DNA from: Burkholderia savannae
GTDB lineage: Bacteria; Pseudomonadota; Gammaproteobacteria; Burkholderiales; Burkholderiaceae
Assembly (NCBI RefSeq): GCF_001524445.2
Contig: NZ_CP013418.1
Span: forward strand, 2,418,001-2,482,000
Reading direction: 5' to 3'
Length of the DNA stretch: 64,000 nucleotides
Notes under the pieces: model-generated
What the model saw: only the letters and a program-made list of their open reading frames with translations
Databases searched by the model: none
What the model was told of the DNA's origin: nothing
Shown: piece after piece, positions 45,920-54,812 of the stretch
How positions within the stretch are numbered: position 1 is the first letter of the stretch
Layout of the letters: the number at the start of each line of letters is the position of its first letter
Translations under genes and position numbers: made by a program

Positions 45920-48120
45920 CCCGCGTGTTCACACTCGACAGCCTGCATGGAGACGACCTGAGGTTCCACCGGCTCTACGGCGAGGAAGCGCTCGGGCGAT
46001 TGTTCGATTTCCGGATCGAAGCGCTCGCCGACAATCACAGCCTGTCGTTGAAGGAGCTGCTCGGCAAACCGGTGACGGTGCGCATCCGGCAGCAGAACGA
46101 ATCGGAGCGCTGTCTGAACGGGATCGTCGCGCGCGCGTCGCTCGTCGGGCGGCGTGCCGAGCGCCATTACGGCTACCAGCTGATCGTGCGCCCGTGGCTG
46201 TGGCTCGCGACGCGCCGCTCCGATTGCCGGATCTTCCAGAACAAGACGGTGCCGGAGATCGTGCAGGAGGTGCTCGCCACGTACGGCTTCCCGATCGAAA
46301 ACCACCTGACCGAGACGTACACGCCGCGCGAATACTGCGTGCAGTACAACGAGACCGACGCGGCATTCGTATCTCGGCTGATGGAGTTCGAAGGGATTTA
46401 TTACTACTTCAAGCATGCGGCGCAAACGCATACGCTGATGCTGTGCGACGCGATGTCGTCGCACGTCGCGCTGCCGGGTTACGAGACGATTCCGTTCATC
46501 GCGCGCGACCGCACCGCGATCGCCGACGAAGAGCACATCGACAGTTGGCTGCCCGCGCAGGAAGTGAGCATCGGCAAGCACGAGACGAGCGACTACGACT
46601 ACACGAAGCCGCGCGCGGACTTGTCCGCGCAGAAGATCGATCCGCGCGGCCACGACCATGACGGCTTCGCGTCGTTCGAATGGCCCGGCGGCTATCGCGA
46701 CGACGAACCGGGCGCGCACTACAGCCGCGTGCGGCTCGAAGAGCAGCAGGCCGAGCACGAGCGCGCGCTCGCGCGTACCGACGTGCGCGGCGTCGCGCCC
46801 GGCTATCTGTTCGCGCTCGAACACTGCCCGCGCGCCGACCAGAACCGTGAGTACCTGATCGTGCGCTGCCAGTATCGGTTTCAGGAGAATGCGTACGCGA
46901 CCGACAGCGGCAACGAAGCGGTCGTGCACGAATCGCAGGTGCTCGTGCAGCCGTCGAGCCTGCCGTATCGATCGCCGCGCGCGACGCCGCGGCCGCGCAC
47001 GAACGGCCCGCAGACGGCGAGCGTCGTCGGCCCGAAGGGCGAGGAAATCTGGACGGACCAGTACGGGCGCGTGAAACTGCAATTTCGCTGGGACCGCTAC
47101 GGGCAGAGCGATCAGAACTCGTCGTGCTGGGTGCGCGTGTCGAGCCCGTGGGCGGGCGGCGGCTTCGGGGGCGTGCAGATTCCGCGCATCGGCGACGAGG
47201 TGGTGGTCGATTTCCTGAACGGCGACCCCGATCAGCCGATCGTGACGGGGCGCGTATACAACGGCGAAAAGATGCCGCCGTGGGGCCTGCCCGGCAGCGC
47301 GACGCAAAGCGGGCTGCTGTCCCGCTCGTCGCCGGGCGGCACCACCGAGCATTCGAACGCGTTTCGCTTCGAGGACAAGAAGGGTGCGGAGCAATTATGG
47401 ATGCATGCGGAGCGCAACTTCGATGCGGAGACCGAGCAGGATCACACGCTGTCGGTGGGCCGCGATCATTCGCATTCGGTCGGCAACAACGAGACGATGA
47501 GCGTCGCGAACAACCGGCAGAGAAGCGTCGGGCAGAACGAGACGGTGAACATCGGGCAGCATCGCGTCGCGCAGATCGGCGGGAACGAGACGCATGGCGT
47601 CGGCGGCAATCGCACGCGGCAGGTTGGAAAAGACGAAACCGTGACCATCGGCGCGAATCGCGAAGCGACGATCGGCGGAAATCACGTGGAGACAGTGACG
47701 AAAGACAAGACCGAATCGATCGGACAGGGCAAGACGCTGAATGTCACCACGCACTATCAGACGAATTCGAAAAGCATGAAGACGACCGTCGCCGAACATC
47801 ACGCGGAGGAGATCGGTGCACGAACGTCGACGATCAAGGACGCGCACGTGCTCAACGTCGGCCAATCGCAGACGGTGAACGTCGGCGCGAGTCACGCGAT
47901 GAACGTGAAGAACAACGTGCATGTCGGCGCGGGCGATCAGATCGCGCTTGTTTGCGGCAATGCGAGCATCACGCTGAAGAAGGACGGCACGATCGTGATC
48001 AACGGCGTCACGGTGGAATCGAGCGCTAGCGGAAGCCATAGCGTGCGCGGCAAGACGGTGACGTCGTCGGCGACGGGCGAGCACACGGTGGAAGGCACGA
48101 TACTGAAACTGAACCCCTGA
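45916..48120 (+). CDS. vgrG: T6SS spike protein VgrG (TssI)
   Basis: A 734-residue spike protein beginning with GTG 45916 inside the tssH stop. The gp27-like region (about 1-370) has YCVQYNETDAAFVSRLMEFEGIYYYF and HDGFASFEWPGGY. The gp5 OB-fold has EIWTDQYGRVKLQFRWDR, SCWVRVSSPWAG and GGVQIPRIGDEVVVDFLNGDPDQPIVTGRVYNG. The C-terminal beta-helix/DUF2345 part has repeated GNETxxVG-type turns (about 500-640) and ends ...GTILKLNP. No extra enzymatic domain is visible, so it is a structural carrier. It should load the downstream PAAR-Rhs protein, perhaps via the adaptor at 48136. Confidence 0.95.
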   Translation: MTRVFTLDSLHGDDLRFHRLYGEEALGRLFDFRIEALADNHSLSLKELLGKPVTVRIRQQNESERCLNGIVARASLVGRRAERHYGYQLIVRPWLWLATRRSDCRIFQNKTVPEIVQEVLATYGFPIENHLTETYTPREYCVQYNETDAAFVSRLMEFEGIYYYFKHAAQTHTLMLCDAMSSHVALPGYETIPFIARDRTAIADEEHIDSWLPAQEVSIGKHETSDYDYTKPRADLSAQKIDPRGHDHDGFASFEWPGGYRDDEPGAHYSRVRLEEQQAEHERALARTDVRGVAPGYLFALEHCPRADQNREYLIVRCQYRFQENAYATDSGNEAVVHESQVLVQPSSLPYRSPRATPRPRTNGPQTASVVGPKGEEIWTDQYGRVKLQFRWDRYGQSDQNSSCWVRVSSPWAGGGFGGVQIPRIGDEVVVDFLNGDPDQPIVTGRVYNGEKMPPWGLPGSATQSGLLSRSSPGGTTEHSNAFRFEDKKGAEQLWMHAERNFDAETEQDHTLSVGRDHSHSVGNNETMSVANNRQRSVGQNETVNIGQHRVAQIGGNETHGVGGNRTRQVGKDETVTIGANREATIGGNHVETVTKDKTESIGQGKTLNVTTHYQTNSKSMKTTVAEHHAEEIGARTSTIKDAHVLNVGQSQTVNVGASHAMNVKNNVHVGAGDQIALVCGNASITLKKDGTIVINGVTVESSASGSHSVRGKTVTSSATGEHTVEGTILKLNP

Positions 48121-48135
48121 CGGGGAACGAGGATC

Positions 48136-49401
48136 ATGCAGAACTGGCAACCCACGAACCCCGTGGAGCGCAGGTTCATGGATGCGCACACGGATTGGCA
48201 GAGCTTTGCGAAGGATCGAGCCGCAAGGCTGATGATCTGGCAGGCGAACGAAGCCGATGCGCAGCTCGTGCAGCTTTATTTTCAGACGCAGGAGGAGATG
48301 TCGAGCGCGGTGATCGTCATGCGTTCGGATTTCGTCGGTGAAGCGCGCTACGCGGCTGCGCTGGCGGACGAGCTCATCCGCTTTTACGACAGCCGGCGCG
48401 ACGCGTCGAACGCGCAAGGGCTGCGAGCGGATTGGCAACCGCCCCGTGACGACGGCGGACATCCGGTTCTTCGGTTTCTGACGGTTGCCGATAGCTTGAT
48501 GCAGCACCATCCGGACATTTTTCCGGCGATGGTTTTCGTGTTGCAGCCCGAGCAGGTTCGCGACGATGCGGCGCTCGCGCGCTGGCTCGGCGAATTGCTC
48601 GACGTCATCGAAAACTCGCCGCGGCTCGGCGCGCGTGTGCGATTCGTATTGCCGCGCATCGGCGACGAACCGTTCAAGCCGTTGCAACAGCAGCATTCGA
48701 GCACCGTGCACGTCGTGAAGGGACGTTACACGATGGCGAGCGTGCCGCGCGAATTGCTCGCGGAATCCGGCGAGCGCGGGCCGAACGGCGAGTTCAGGCG
48801 ATTGTTCGTCGAACTGAGCGAGACGATCGGCGACGGCAATCCGGCGCGGCTCGAACAATTGCGCGCGGCCGCGTTGCGGATCGCCGAACGCGAGCGCTGG
48901 TTCGATCAGTGCGTGGTCGTGCATCTGATCGCGGGCGCGGCGTATTTGAAGTGGCGCGATCACGAGCGCGCGCTCGACGCGTATCGGCAAGCGACCGAAA
49001 GCGGCGAGCGCGCGCTCGGCGCAGCGCATCCGGCGGGGCACAAGCTCGTCGCGAACGGGCTGTTCGGCGAAGCGAGCGCGCACCTGACGCACAAGGCGTT
49101 CGCACCGGCCGCATACTGCTACGAGCGCGCGGCGGCGTCGATGACGGCCGCGCGGGACGCGCTGATGACCGTCGAGGCATGGCGCATGAGCGCGGTGTGC
49201 TGGGAGAAGGCGGGCGAGCGCGAGCACGCATTGGAGGCGGGCTTCAACGCGCTCGACGCGGGACTTCTGATCGACGAATCGATGCGCTTGAACAGCAACT
49301 TGCGGCTCGTCGTCGAATGGATGGTCAAGCAGGTCGGCGCATTCGACCGACGCCGCAGCGAGCTGAGCGACAAGGTCGCGGCGCTGCGCGGCGGACGCTG
49401 A
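48136..49401 (+). CDS. VgrG-Rhs-linked protein with C-terminal TPR-like helices, candidate effector adaptor
   Basis: A 421-residue soluble protein lying between vgrG and the PAAR-Rhs gene (15- and 22-base gaps), so almost certainly in the same transcript. The N-terminal half (1-220) is alpha/beta and unlike DUF1795 (EagR), DUF4123 or DUF2169 adaptors as I know them; blocks include VIVMRSDFVGEARYAAALADELI, PAMVFVLQPEQVRD and VRFVLPRIGDEPFKPLQ. The C-terminal half has paired helices of TPR character (AGAAYLKWRDHERALDAYRQATESGERAL; CYERAAASMTAARDALMTVEAWRMSAVCWEKAGEREHALEAGFNALDAG). No signal peptide or membrane segment is seen. Position suggests a chaperone or loader for the Rhs effector; this is inference. 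Confidence 0.7.
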   Translation: MQNWQPTNPVERRFMDAHTDWQSFAKDRAARLMIWQANEADAQLVQLYFQTQEEMSSAVIVMRSDFVGEARYAAALADELIRFYDSRRDASNAQGLRADWQPPRDDGGHPVLRFLTVADSLMQHHPDIFPAMVFVLQPEQVRDDAALARWLGELLDVIENSPRLGARVRFVLPRIGDEPFKPLQQQHSSTVHVVKGRYTMASVPRELLAESGERGPNGEFRRLFVELSETIGDGNPARLEQLRAAALRIAERERWFDQCVVVHLIAGAAYLKWRDHERALDAYRQATESGERALGAAHPAGHKLVANGLFGEASAHLTHKAFAPAAYCYERAAASMTAARDALMTVEAWRMSAVCWEKAGEREHALEAGFNALDAGLLIDESMRLNSNLRLVVEWMVKQVGAFDRRRSELSDKVAALRGGR

Positions 49402-49423
49402 GCGCGAGCAAGGAGCGGAAAAC

Positions 49424-52400
49424 ATGGCGCTGCCGGCCGTCAAGCATCTCGATCCCGTCGTCGGCGTCGACGTGCATTCCGTGATCGTCACGCCGGGGCT
49501 GCCTCCCGTGTTCTTGCCGCATCCGCACATCGGCTTCATGCTCGATCTGCGGGAATACGTCGAGGCGGCGAAGGGCGTGATCGGCAGCATTGCGATGGCG
49601 ATCGCCGAAGACGCGGTGCTGGAATATCTGAAGGATCATCCCGACGACGTCGAGAAATTGACCGATACGTTCGATTCGCTCGATGACCAGATGAAGAAGG
49701 CCACGAGCAATCCGATGGTCGCGGAAGCACTGAAGCTCAATCGCGACGTGTCGTCGATCAAAGGCGACGCGGCGAACGCGATGGGCGCGGGCGTCGGAGC
49801 GGGCGCCACCGCCAGCAGGCCGATCTTCGTGAACGGGCTGATGCGCGCGACGGCGGGCACGCATTCGTTTCATGTGCCGGGCTTGCACTTTCCGCTCGGC
49901 GAAACGTTCGCGCCGCCCGATCCGCTGCCGTCCGACGACGCCGAATCGTACATGGGCAGCCGCACCGTGCTCGCGAACAACGATCCGTTTTCGTACATGG
50001 CGCTGTCCGCGATGAGCTGCTGGGCCGAAGGGATCGAGCCGCCGCCGCACAACGGCGCGCATACGGCGCGCACACATGTGTCGATGCCGAGTTCGGTGAT
50101 GCTGCCGATTCCCGCCGGACGGCCCGTGCTCGTCGGCGGGCCGCCCGTGATGAACATGGCGGCGGCCGCGAAGGGGATGTTCAAGGCGTTTCAGGGATCG
50201 AAGTGGGCGAAGAAGCTTGCGGACAAGCTGCATCTGAAGTCGGGGTTCTTGCGTTGCACGGTGCTGAAGGCGGAACCGGTCGACGTGACGACAGGCGAAG
50301 TGGTCGTGCAGCAGAACGACTTCACCGTGTCCGGCAGGCTGCCGCTCGTGTGGGATCGTTATTACGCGAGCCATGATCGTCATGCGGGCGCGGTCGGCTT
50401 CGGCTGGCAGACGCCCGCCGATATCCGGCTTGAACTGATGCGCAACGAAGACGGGATCGGCGCGGTCGCGCATTTTCCGGATCATGCGACCGCTTTCGAC
50501 GTGGTGCCGGCCGGCGACGGCTGGCCAGCGCGCACGTATGACTGGCAGCATGGGCATGCGTTGTATTGCGACGATGGGCGGATGGTGCTGCGCACGCGTG
50601 AGGGTATCGAATACGGGTTCGTGCTGCCTTCTCGTTGGCGAGATGCTGTTGCGGCGCTCGATGGTGAGTCGCGAGTCACGCTGCCGATCGATCGCATGGC
50701 CGATCTCAATGGCAATGCGTGGGTGTTCGAGCGTGACGTGTATGGCGGGCTCGTGCGTCTCGTCGAATGGAAGCGCGACGGGCAGACCGAGCGTGTGATC
50801 GAATGCGGCACGGGCAGCGGGCTGCACGCCGGGCTGTTGACTTCATTGACGCTGATCGATGCGGGAGGGAACCCGCATCCGCTCGTGAGCTACGAGCATG
50901 ATCGCGAGCGCAATCTGACGGCCGCGATCGATGCGATGGCGCATCCGCATCATTTCGAGTACACGGCCGGCCATCGGATGGTGAGCCATACGAGCGCGCG
51001 CGGCGTGTCGTTCTACTACAGCTACCAGCAGGGCGACGACGGCGTGTGGCGCGTCGATCATGCTTGGGGCGACAACGGGCTGTTCGATTATCGCTTCGTC
51101 TACGATCGCGCGCGGGTGGAGACGCGCGTCACCAATTCGCTCGGGCATACGTCGATCATGCAGATGAACGAGCGCGGGATGCCTGTCGCTGAAATCGATC
51201 CGCTAGGCGGCGTGACCGCGTATCGGTATGACGCGCAGGGGCGTGCGAGCGCGGTGATCGATCCGGCGGGGCGGACGACGGCTTGGGAATATGACGCGTA
51301 TGGCGGTTTGATCGTGCAGACGTTGCCGGACGGCAGCGCAGTCAGAACGGAATTTGACCTCGATCGCCGCCCGGTCTGCGTGACGTTGATAGGTGGCCGG
51401 CAGTGGCGCTACGAATGGGATACGTTCGGCAATCTGCTCGCGCAGATCGATCCGTCGGGCGCGATATCTCGCTATACATATGACGAGTACGGTCAGCTCG
51501 TCGAACATACCGGGCCGCGCGGTGCGAGCACGCGATTCGATTACCACCGGGACGGCGATCTCGCGGCGCAGATCGATGCGTTGGGGCATCGCACGCAGTA
51601 TCGGTACGATGCGCGCGGATACCTCATCGAAGCAATCGATGCGCTCGGACAACAAAGCAAATACGAGTACGACCGCAACGGCAATCTGATGCGCGCAATC
51701 GAGCCGGGCGGGCGTGAGATTCACTGTGGGTACGACGCTGAAGGAAACCTGTCTCGCTATCGCGACCCCATGGGCTACGTGACGCAGATGGAGTACTCGG
51801 CGCTCGGACAGGTCAGCAGACGGCTCGCGCCCGACGGCACCACCGTTGAATACCGCTACGACACGGAAGAACAACTGATCGGCGTCGTGAACGAACGCGG
51901 CGAGCTATACGCGCTCGAACGCGATGCGCTGGGGCGGATCGTCGTGGAGACGGACTACTGGGGGCAAGCGCGACGCTATCGGTACGGCGCGGCGGGTGAA
52001 CTGCTCTGTAGCACTGATCCTCTGGGGCAGACGATCGAATACCGATACGATCGGCTTGGGCGCATCGTGCAGAAGCGCGTGCCTGATCCGGAACATGGCG
52101 ATGGTCTCCGGATCGACAGCTTCGCATACGACCGGCGCGGGGATTTGGTGATCGCGCAGAATCCGTCTTGCCACGTCGAGTTCAGCTACGACGCAGCGGG
52201 TCGCGTGATCGAGGAGCGACAAGGCGACGACTTCACGATCGCCAGCGATTTCGACGAAGCCGGCAACCGGATAGCACGCAGGACCCGGCTTATTGCCGGC
52301 TGCGCGGTTGTCGAGCATACCGTTCGCTATGCATACGACGCTTTGGATGCCGTCACGTCGATTCGGATCGACGACACCGCGCCGGTCGTGCTCGAGCGAG

Positions 52401-53959
52401 ATGCGCTCGGGCAGATTTGCACCGAGCAGTTGGGCGCGGAGTTGCGGCGCGAACTGTCGTACGAATCGGACGGCCAGCTTGCGTCGCAGCGTACGTTGCT
52501 AACCGGCACCGGCGCGCTCTTCGCGAGCGAATATACGTACGACGCGAATGGCGAATTGGTCGAAAAGCGCGACTCGCGGGGCGGCATCGAGCGCTTTCAG
52601 TACGATCCGGTGGGGCAGGTGATCGCGCATCTCGACCCCGCTGGGCAGTTGCGTCGCTATCTGTACGATCCGGCCGGAGATTTGCTGAAGACGCACATTC
52701 GCGAGCGCCGCGCGGCGGATGCAGCCGCTGCGGCAAGGACCGGCACTTGGGTGCGTGAAGGTGAATATGAAGGCTGCTATTACGCGTACGACAGAGTCGG
52801 CAACCTTATTCGGAAGCAGGATGCCGCGCAGGACCTGACGCTGCGTTGGGATGCGGCCGGGCAGCTCGTTGAGACGGTGGCGGTGCGGCCGGGTCTTGCC
52901 ATTTCAGGGGAGAAGTCAACACACATTCGCGCACAGTATGAGTACGATCCATTCCAGCGGCGGGTTCGTAAAGTCGTGTGTGAGGGAGCAACAGGCGGGG
53001 CATCGCAGCAGCCGCTGTACCGTCTGAGCCGGTTCTTTTGGGACGGCAATACGCTGGTTGGGGAGTCCACAACGGGAGGGGAGGGAGGGAGTGGGTCCGA
53101 TCTGGACATAGACGGGGATATACGGCCGTCGCCACTTGCTTCGCCGGAGCATGGCCAAACCGACACAGGAGCGCTACCCGTCGCTAGCCGTGTGTGTGAG
53201 TGGATTTACTATCCTGAAACGTTCCGGCCGCTCGCTATTGTGCAAGGCGATCTGGCTGAGGGTAGGGTATCGACGCGACTATCGGGGCAACTAGCACCGG
53301 TCGCAGGAACGGTGTATTTTTACCAGAATGATCCGAACGGGGCACCCGTACGGATGCATGATGCTAGTGGAAGGGCTGTATGGGAGGCGCATTATCGCCC
53401 TAGGGGTGACGTCGAATGCACTGAGCGGTGGATCGTGCAGCCACTCAGGTTGCAGGGACAGTATCACGACGCTGAATCGAACCTGCATTACAACCGGCAC
53501 AGATACTTCGATCCCAATACTGGCTACTTCATCAGCCAAGATCCTATCGGATTAGAAGGTGGCTCTTACCTCTATCAATACGCGCCAAACCCATGGACTC
53601 ACATCGATCCTCTCGGATTGATGGACCCTTTCGATTTGTGGTTCACGCAAAATACAATTTCAGATGTATTCACTCAAGGAGAATGGACTGGAAGAAGTGT
53701 GCAGGAGGCGATTGATGAGGCCGTACATTTGGGTGAACTTCCCAAAGGATTGGAGATCAGTTACGAAAGGATGATTCTTCCAAGTGGAGAAGAAGTATGG
53801 GCGACTCTAAACAATCGTACGCTCTACGTGGCACAAAAGGCAAATGTGCGAATCAATCCTGCGGATAAAAATGGAAGGGGGGTTAATCAATTGAATAAAC
53901 TTCTGGATGGAAGATTTCCTACCCCGGAACAACCGGAAGTGTTGTCAAAGAACTGTTGA
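49424..53959 (+). CDS. PAAR-like Rhs-repeat T6SS effector with C-terminal toxin domain
   Basis: A 1511-residue polymorphic toxin. The N-terminus (about 1-260) carries a DUF4150-type PAAR-like spike tip (PVVGVDVHSVIVTPGLPPVFLPHPHIGF; SSVMLPIPAGRPVLVGGPPV) with an inserted helical segment. A long array of YD/RHS repeats fills about 285-1300 (RYDAQGRASAVIDPAGR, YDEYGQLVEHTGPRG and many more). The RHS core ends with GQYHDAESNLHYNRHRYFDP, FISQDPIGLEGG, YAPNPWTHIDPLGL. The DPLGL string (1395-1399) is the usual self-cleavage point, leaving a 112-residue toxin, 1400-1511. The tail carries WFTQNTISDVFTQG and LNNRTLYVAQKANV, a pattern I associate with ParB-like polymorphic toxin tails, not verified. 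GC content falls sharply over the last ~350 bases. A strong AAGGAG site precedes ATG 49424. Confidence 0.88.
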   Translation: MALPAVKHLDPVVGVDVHSVIVTPGLPPVFLPHPHIGFMLDLREYVEAAKGVIGSIAMAIAEDAVLEYLKDHPDDVEKLTDTFDSLDDQMKKATSNPMVAEALKLNRDVSSIKGDAANAMGAGVGAGATASRPIFVNGLMRATAGTHSFHVPGLHFPLGETFAPPDPLPSDDAESYMGSRTVLANNDPFSYMALSAMSCWAEGIEPPPHNGAHTARTHVSMPSSVMLPIPAGRPVLVGGPPVMNMAAAAKGMFKAFQGSKWAKKLADKLHLKSGFLRCTVLKAEPVDVTTGEVVVQQNDFTVSGRLPLVWDRYYASHDRHAGAVGFGWQTPADIRLELMRNEDGIGAVAHFPDHATAFDVVPAGDGWPARTYDWQHGHALYCDDGRMVLRTREGIEYGFVLPSRWRDAVAALDGESRVTLPIDRMADLNGNAWVFERDVYGGLVRLVEWKRDGQTERVIECGTGSGLHAGLLTSLTLIDAGGNPHPLVSYEHDRERNLTAAIDAMAHPHHFEYTAGHRMVSHTSARGVSFYYSYQQGDDGVWRVDHAWGDNGLFDYRFVYDRARVETRVTNSLGHTSIMQMNERGMPVAEIDPLGGVTAYRYDAQGRASAVIDPAGRTTAWEYDAYGGLIVQTLPDGSAVRTEFDLDRRPVCVTLIGGRQWRYEWDTFGNLLAQIDPSGAISRYTYDEYGQLVEHTGPRGASTRFDYHRDGDLAAQIDALGHRTQYRYDARGYLIEAIDALGQQSKYEYDRNGNLMRAIEPGGREIHCGYDAEGNLSRYRDPMGYVTQMEYSALGQVSRRLAPDGTTVEYRYDTEEQLIGVVNERGELYALERDALGRIVVETDYWGQARRYRYGAAGELLCSTDPLGQTIEYRYDRLGRIVQKRVPDPEHGDGLRIDSFAYDRRGDLVIAQNPSCHVEFSYDAAGRVIEERQGDDFTIASDFDEAGNRIARRTRLIAGCAVVEHTVRYAYDALDAVTSIRIDDTAPVVLERDALGQICTEQLGAELRRELSYESDGQLASQRTLLTGTGALFASEYTYDANGELVEKRDSRGGIERFQYDPVGQVIAHLDPAGQLRRYLYDPAGDLLKTHIRERRAADAAAAARTGTWVREGEYEGCYYAYDRVGNLIRKQDAAQDLTLRWDAAGQLVETVAVRPGLAISGEKSTHIRAQYEYDPFQRRVRKVVCEGATGGASQQPLYRLSRFFWDGNTLVGESTTGGEGGSGSDLDIDGDIRPSPLASPEHGQTDTGALPVASRVCEWIYYPETFRPLAIVQGDLAEGRVSTRLSGQLAPVAGTVYFYQNDPNGAPVRMHDASGRAVWEAHYRPRGDVECTERWIVQPLRLQGQYHDAESNLHYNRHRYFDPNTGYFISQDPIGLEGGSYLYQYAPNPWTHIDPLGLMDPFDLWFTQNTISDVFTQGEWTGRSVQEAIDEAVHLGELPKGLEISYERMILPSGEEVWATLNNRTLYVAQKANVRINPADKNGRGVNQLNKLLDGRFPTPEQPEVLSKNC

Positions 53960-53970
53960 TATGGTGATTT

Positions 53971-54297
53971 ATGAGAAAAGGCAAAGAAATTTATACTGGA
54001 CTCTATGCGTTCGGCGATGTGAAGTCAAATTCATTGTGCGGAGGCGTGTCAGCGGTTATTAAAATCCCAGAATATAGCAATGAAATAATGTTTTTTATTA
54101 ATAATTCTCATGCTTGCGAGGCGGCTGCCATTGATAATGCGATGAGCTATAGGTTTAGCATGGAAGAGTTGGAGAGTATTCAGAGGGCTATTGAGAAAAT
54201 ATTAAATGATGTTCGGAATCTAAAATCTTTATCGCGTAGAAACCTTCTCCGTGATGAAGCATATAGAGATCCGAGCCAAAATGAGAAGGTGGAGTAA
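53971..54297 (+). CDS. Candidate immunity protein for the Rhs toxin
   Basis: A 108-residue cytosolic-looking protein starting 11 bases after the Rhs stop. It belongs to no family I recognise; visible features are a beta-rich first half (GLYAFGDVKSNSLCGGVSAVIKIPEY, NEIMFFINN) and a helical, charged second half (MEELESIQRAIEKILNDVRNL). DNA composition is far from the genome norm: 54061-54120 has 16 G+C of 60 bases. Position directly behind a polymorphic toxin, small size and foreign composition are the standard marks of the cognate immunity gene. The function is inferred from this context only. The start is ATG 53971 with a weak GGTG site. Confidence 0.7.
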   Translation: MRKGKEIYTGLYAFGDVKSNSLCGGVSAVIKIPEYSNEIMFFINNSHACEAAAIDNAMSYRFSMEELESIQRAIEKILNDVRNLKSLSRRNLLRDEAYRDPSQNEKVE

Positions 54298-54363
54298 GCA
54301 GTTTCAAGAGAAGAACGCTGAAATTCTAAGTCCCCCGAGTTACAGAGCCGCGACCCGCAGGAG

Positions 54364-54420
54364 GTCAGGTCTTGTATTGACACATCGCTCGACGAAGCAT
54401 GTTGCAAAGCAAGACCTGAC
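54364..54420. repeat. REP-like palindromic element
   Basis: A perfect 11-base inverted repeat, GTCAGGTCTTG (54364-54374) and CAAGACCTGAC (54410-54420), is separated by 35 bases. The arm sequence resembles the CAAGACCTGAC ends I associate with REP elements served by RAYT-type transposases in proteobacteria (from memory). No transposase of that kind is in the window. It lies 66 bases after the immunity gene stop. Confidence 0.65.
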
Positions 54421-54468
54421 TCTAAGGTTTCATGAGGCGTGAATGTGCCCGTTTCGCTTGACGGATGA

Positions 54469-54621
54469 TTATATTGCTTTTCACACAATACTCTCGGATG
54501 GATTTATCTGTGTGGGATGCTTCGTGAGGCGACCTCCGGTTTTAATATGTATGGGTTATATATGATATTGGGAAGTGAGCCCTATTGCATAGATATAAGA
54601 TTATTTAAAGAGGCGCCGTAA
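54469..54621 (+). pseudogene. Orphan C-terminal gene remnant in low-GC DNA
   Basis: Fifty sense codons with protein-like content run from a TGA (54466-54468) to a TAA at 54619-54621. The residues include GWIYLCGMLREATSGFNMYG and ending EPYCIDIRLFKEAP. There is no start codon with a ribosome binding site at the left end, and the frame is closed upstream. This is best read as the 3' end of a gene whose front was lost. The AT-rich composition and place directly behind a toxin/immunity pair suggest a remnant of an older immunity or toxin tail. The family is unknown. Confidence 0.4.
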
Positions 54622-54812
54622 TGAACATGCCGGATCGGGTCGACTGGTTGATGGCGTGCGTATGAAACCTCTCGATAGAAATATTACTTAGTCGTCCATG
54701 AACAAAGCGGAGCGGTTTGTGCGGCAAGGTGGCGGGGCCGAAATGGTGTTGAGAGATTTGCAAGGCACAGGCATATTGGTGTGAGTTTCCTGCAAGTTCC
54801 GACGAGGTTTGA

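Noticed and set aside
54251..54442. A 63-codon plus-strand frame overlapping the immunity gene end
   Set aside because: It starts inside the immunity gene in another phase and runs through the palindromic element; there is no sign of selection as a protein.
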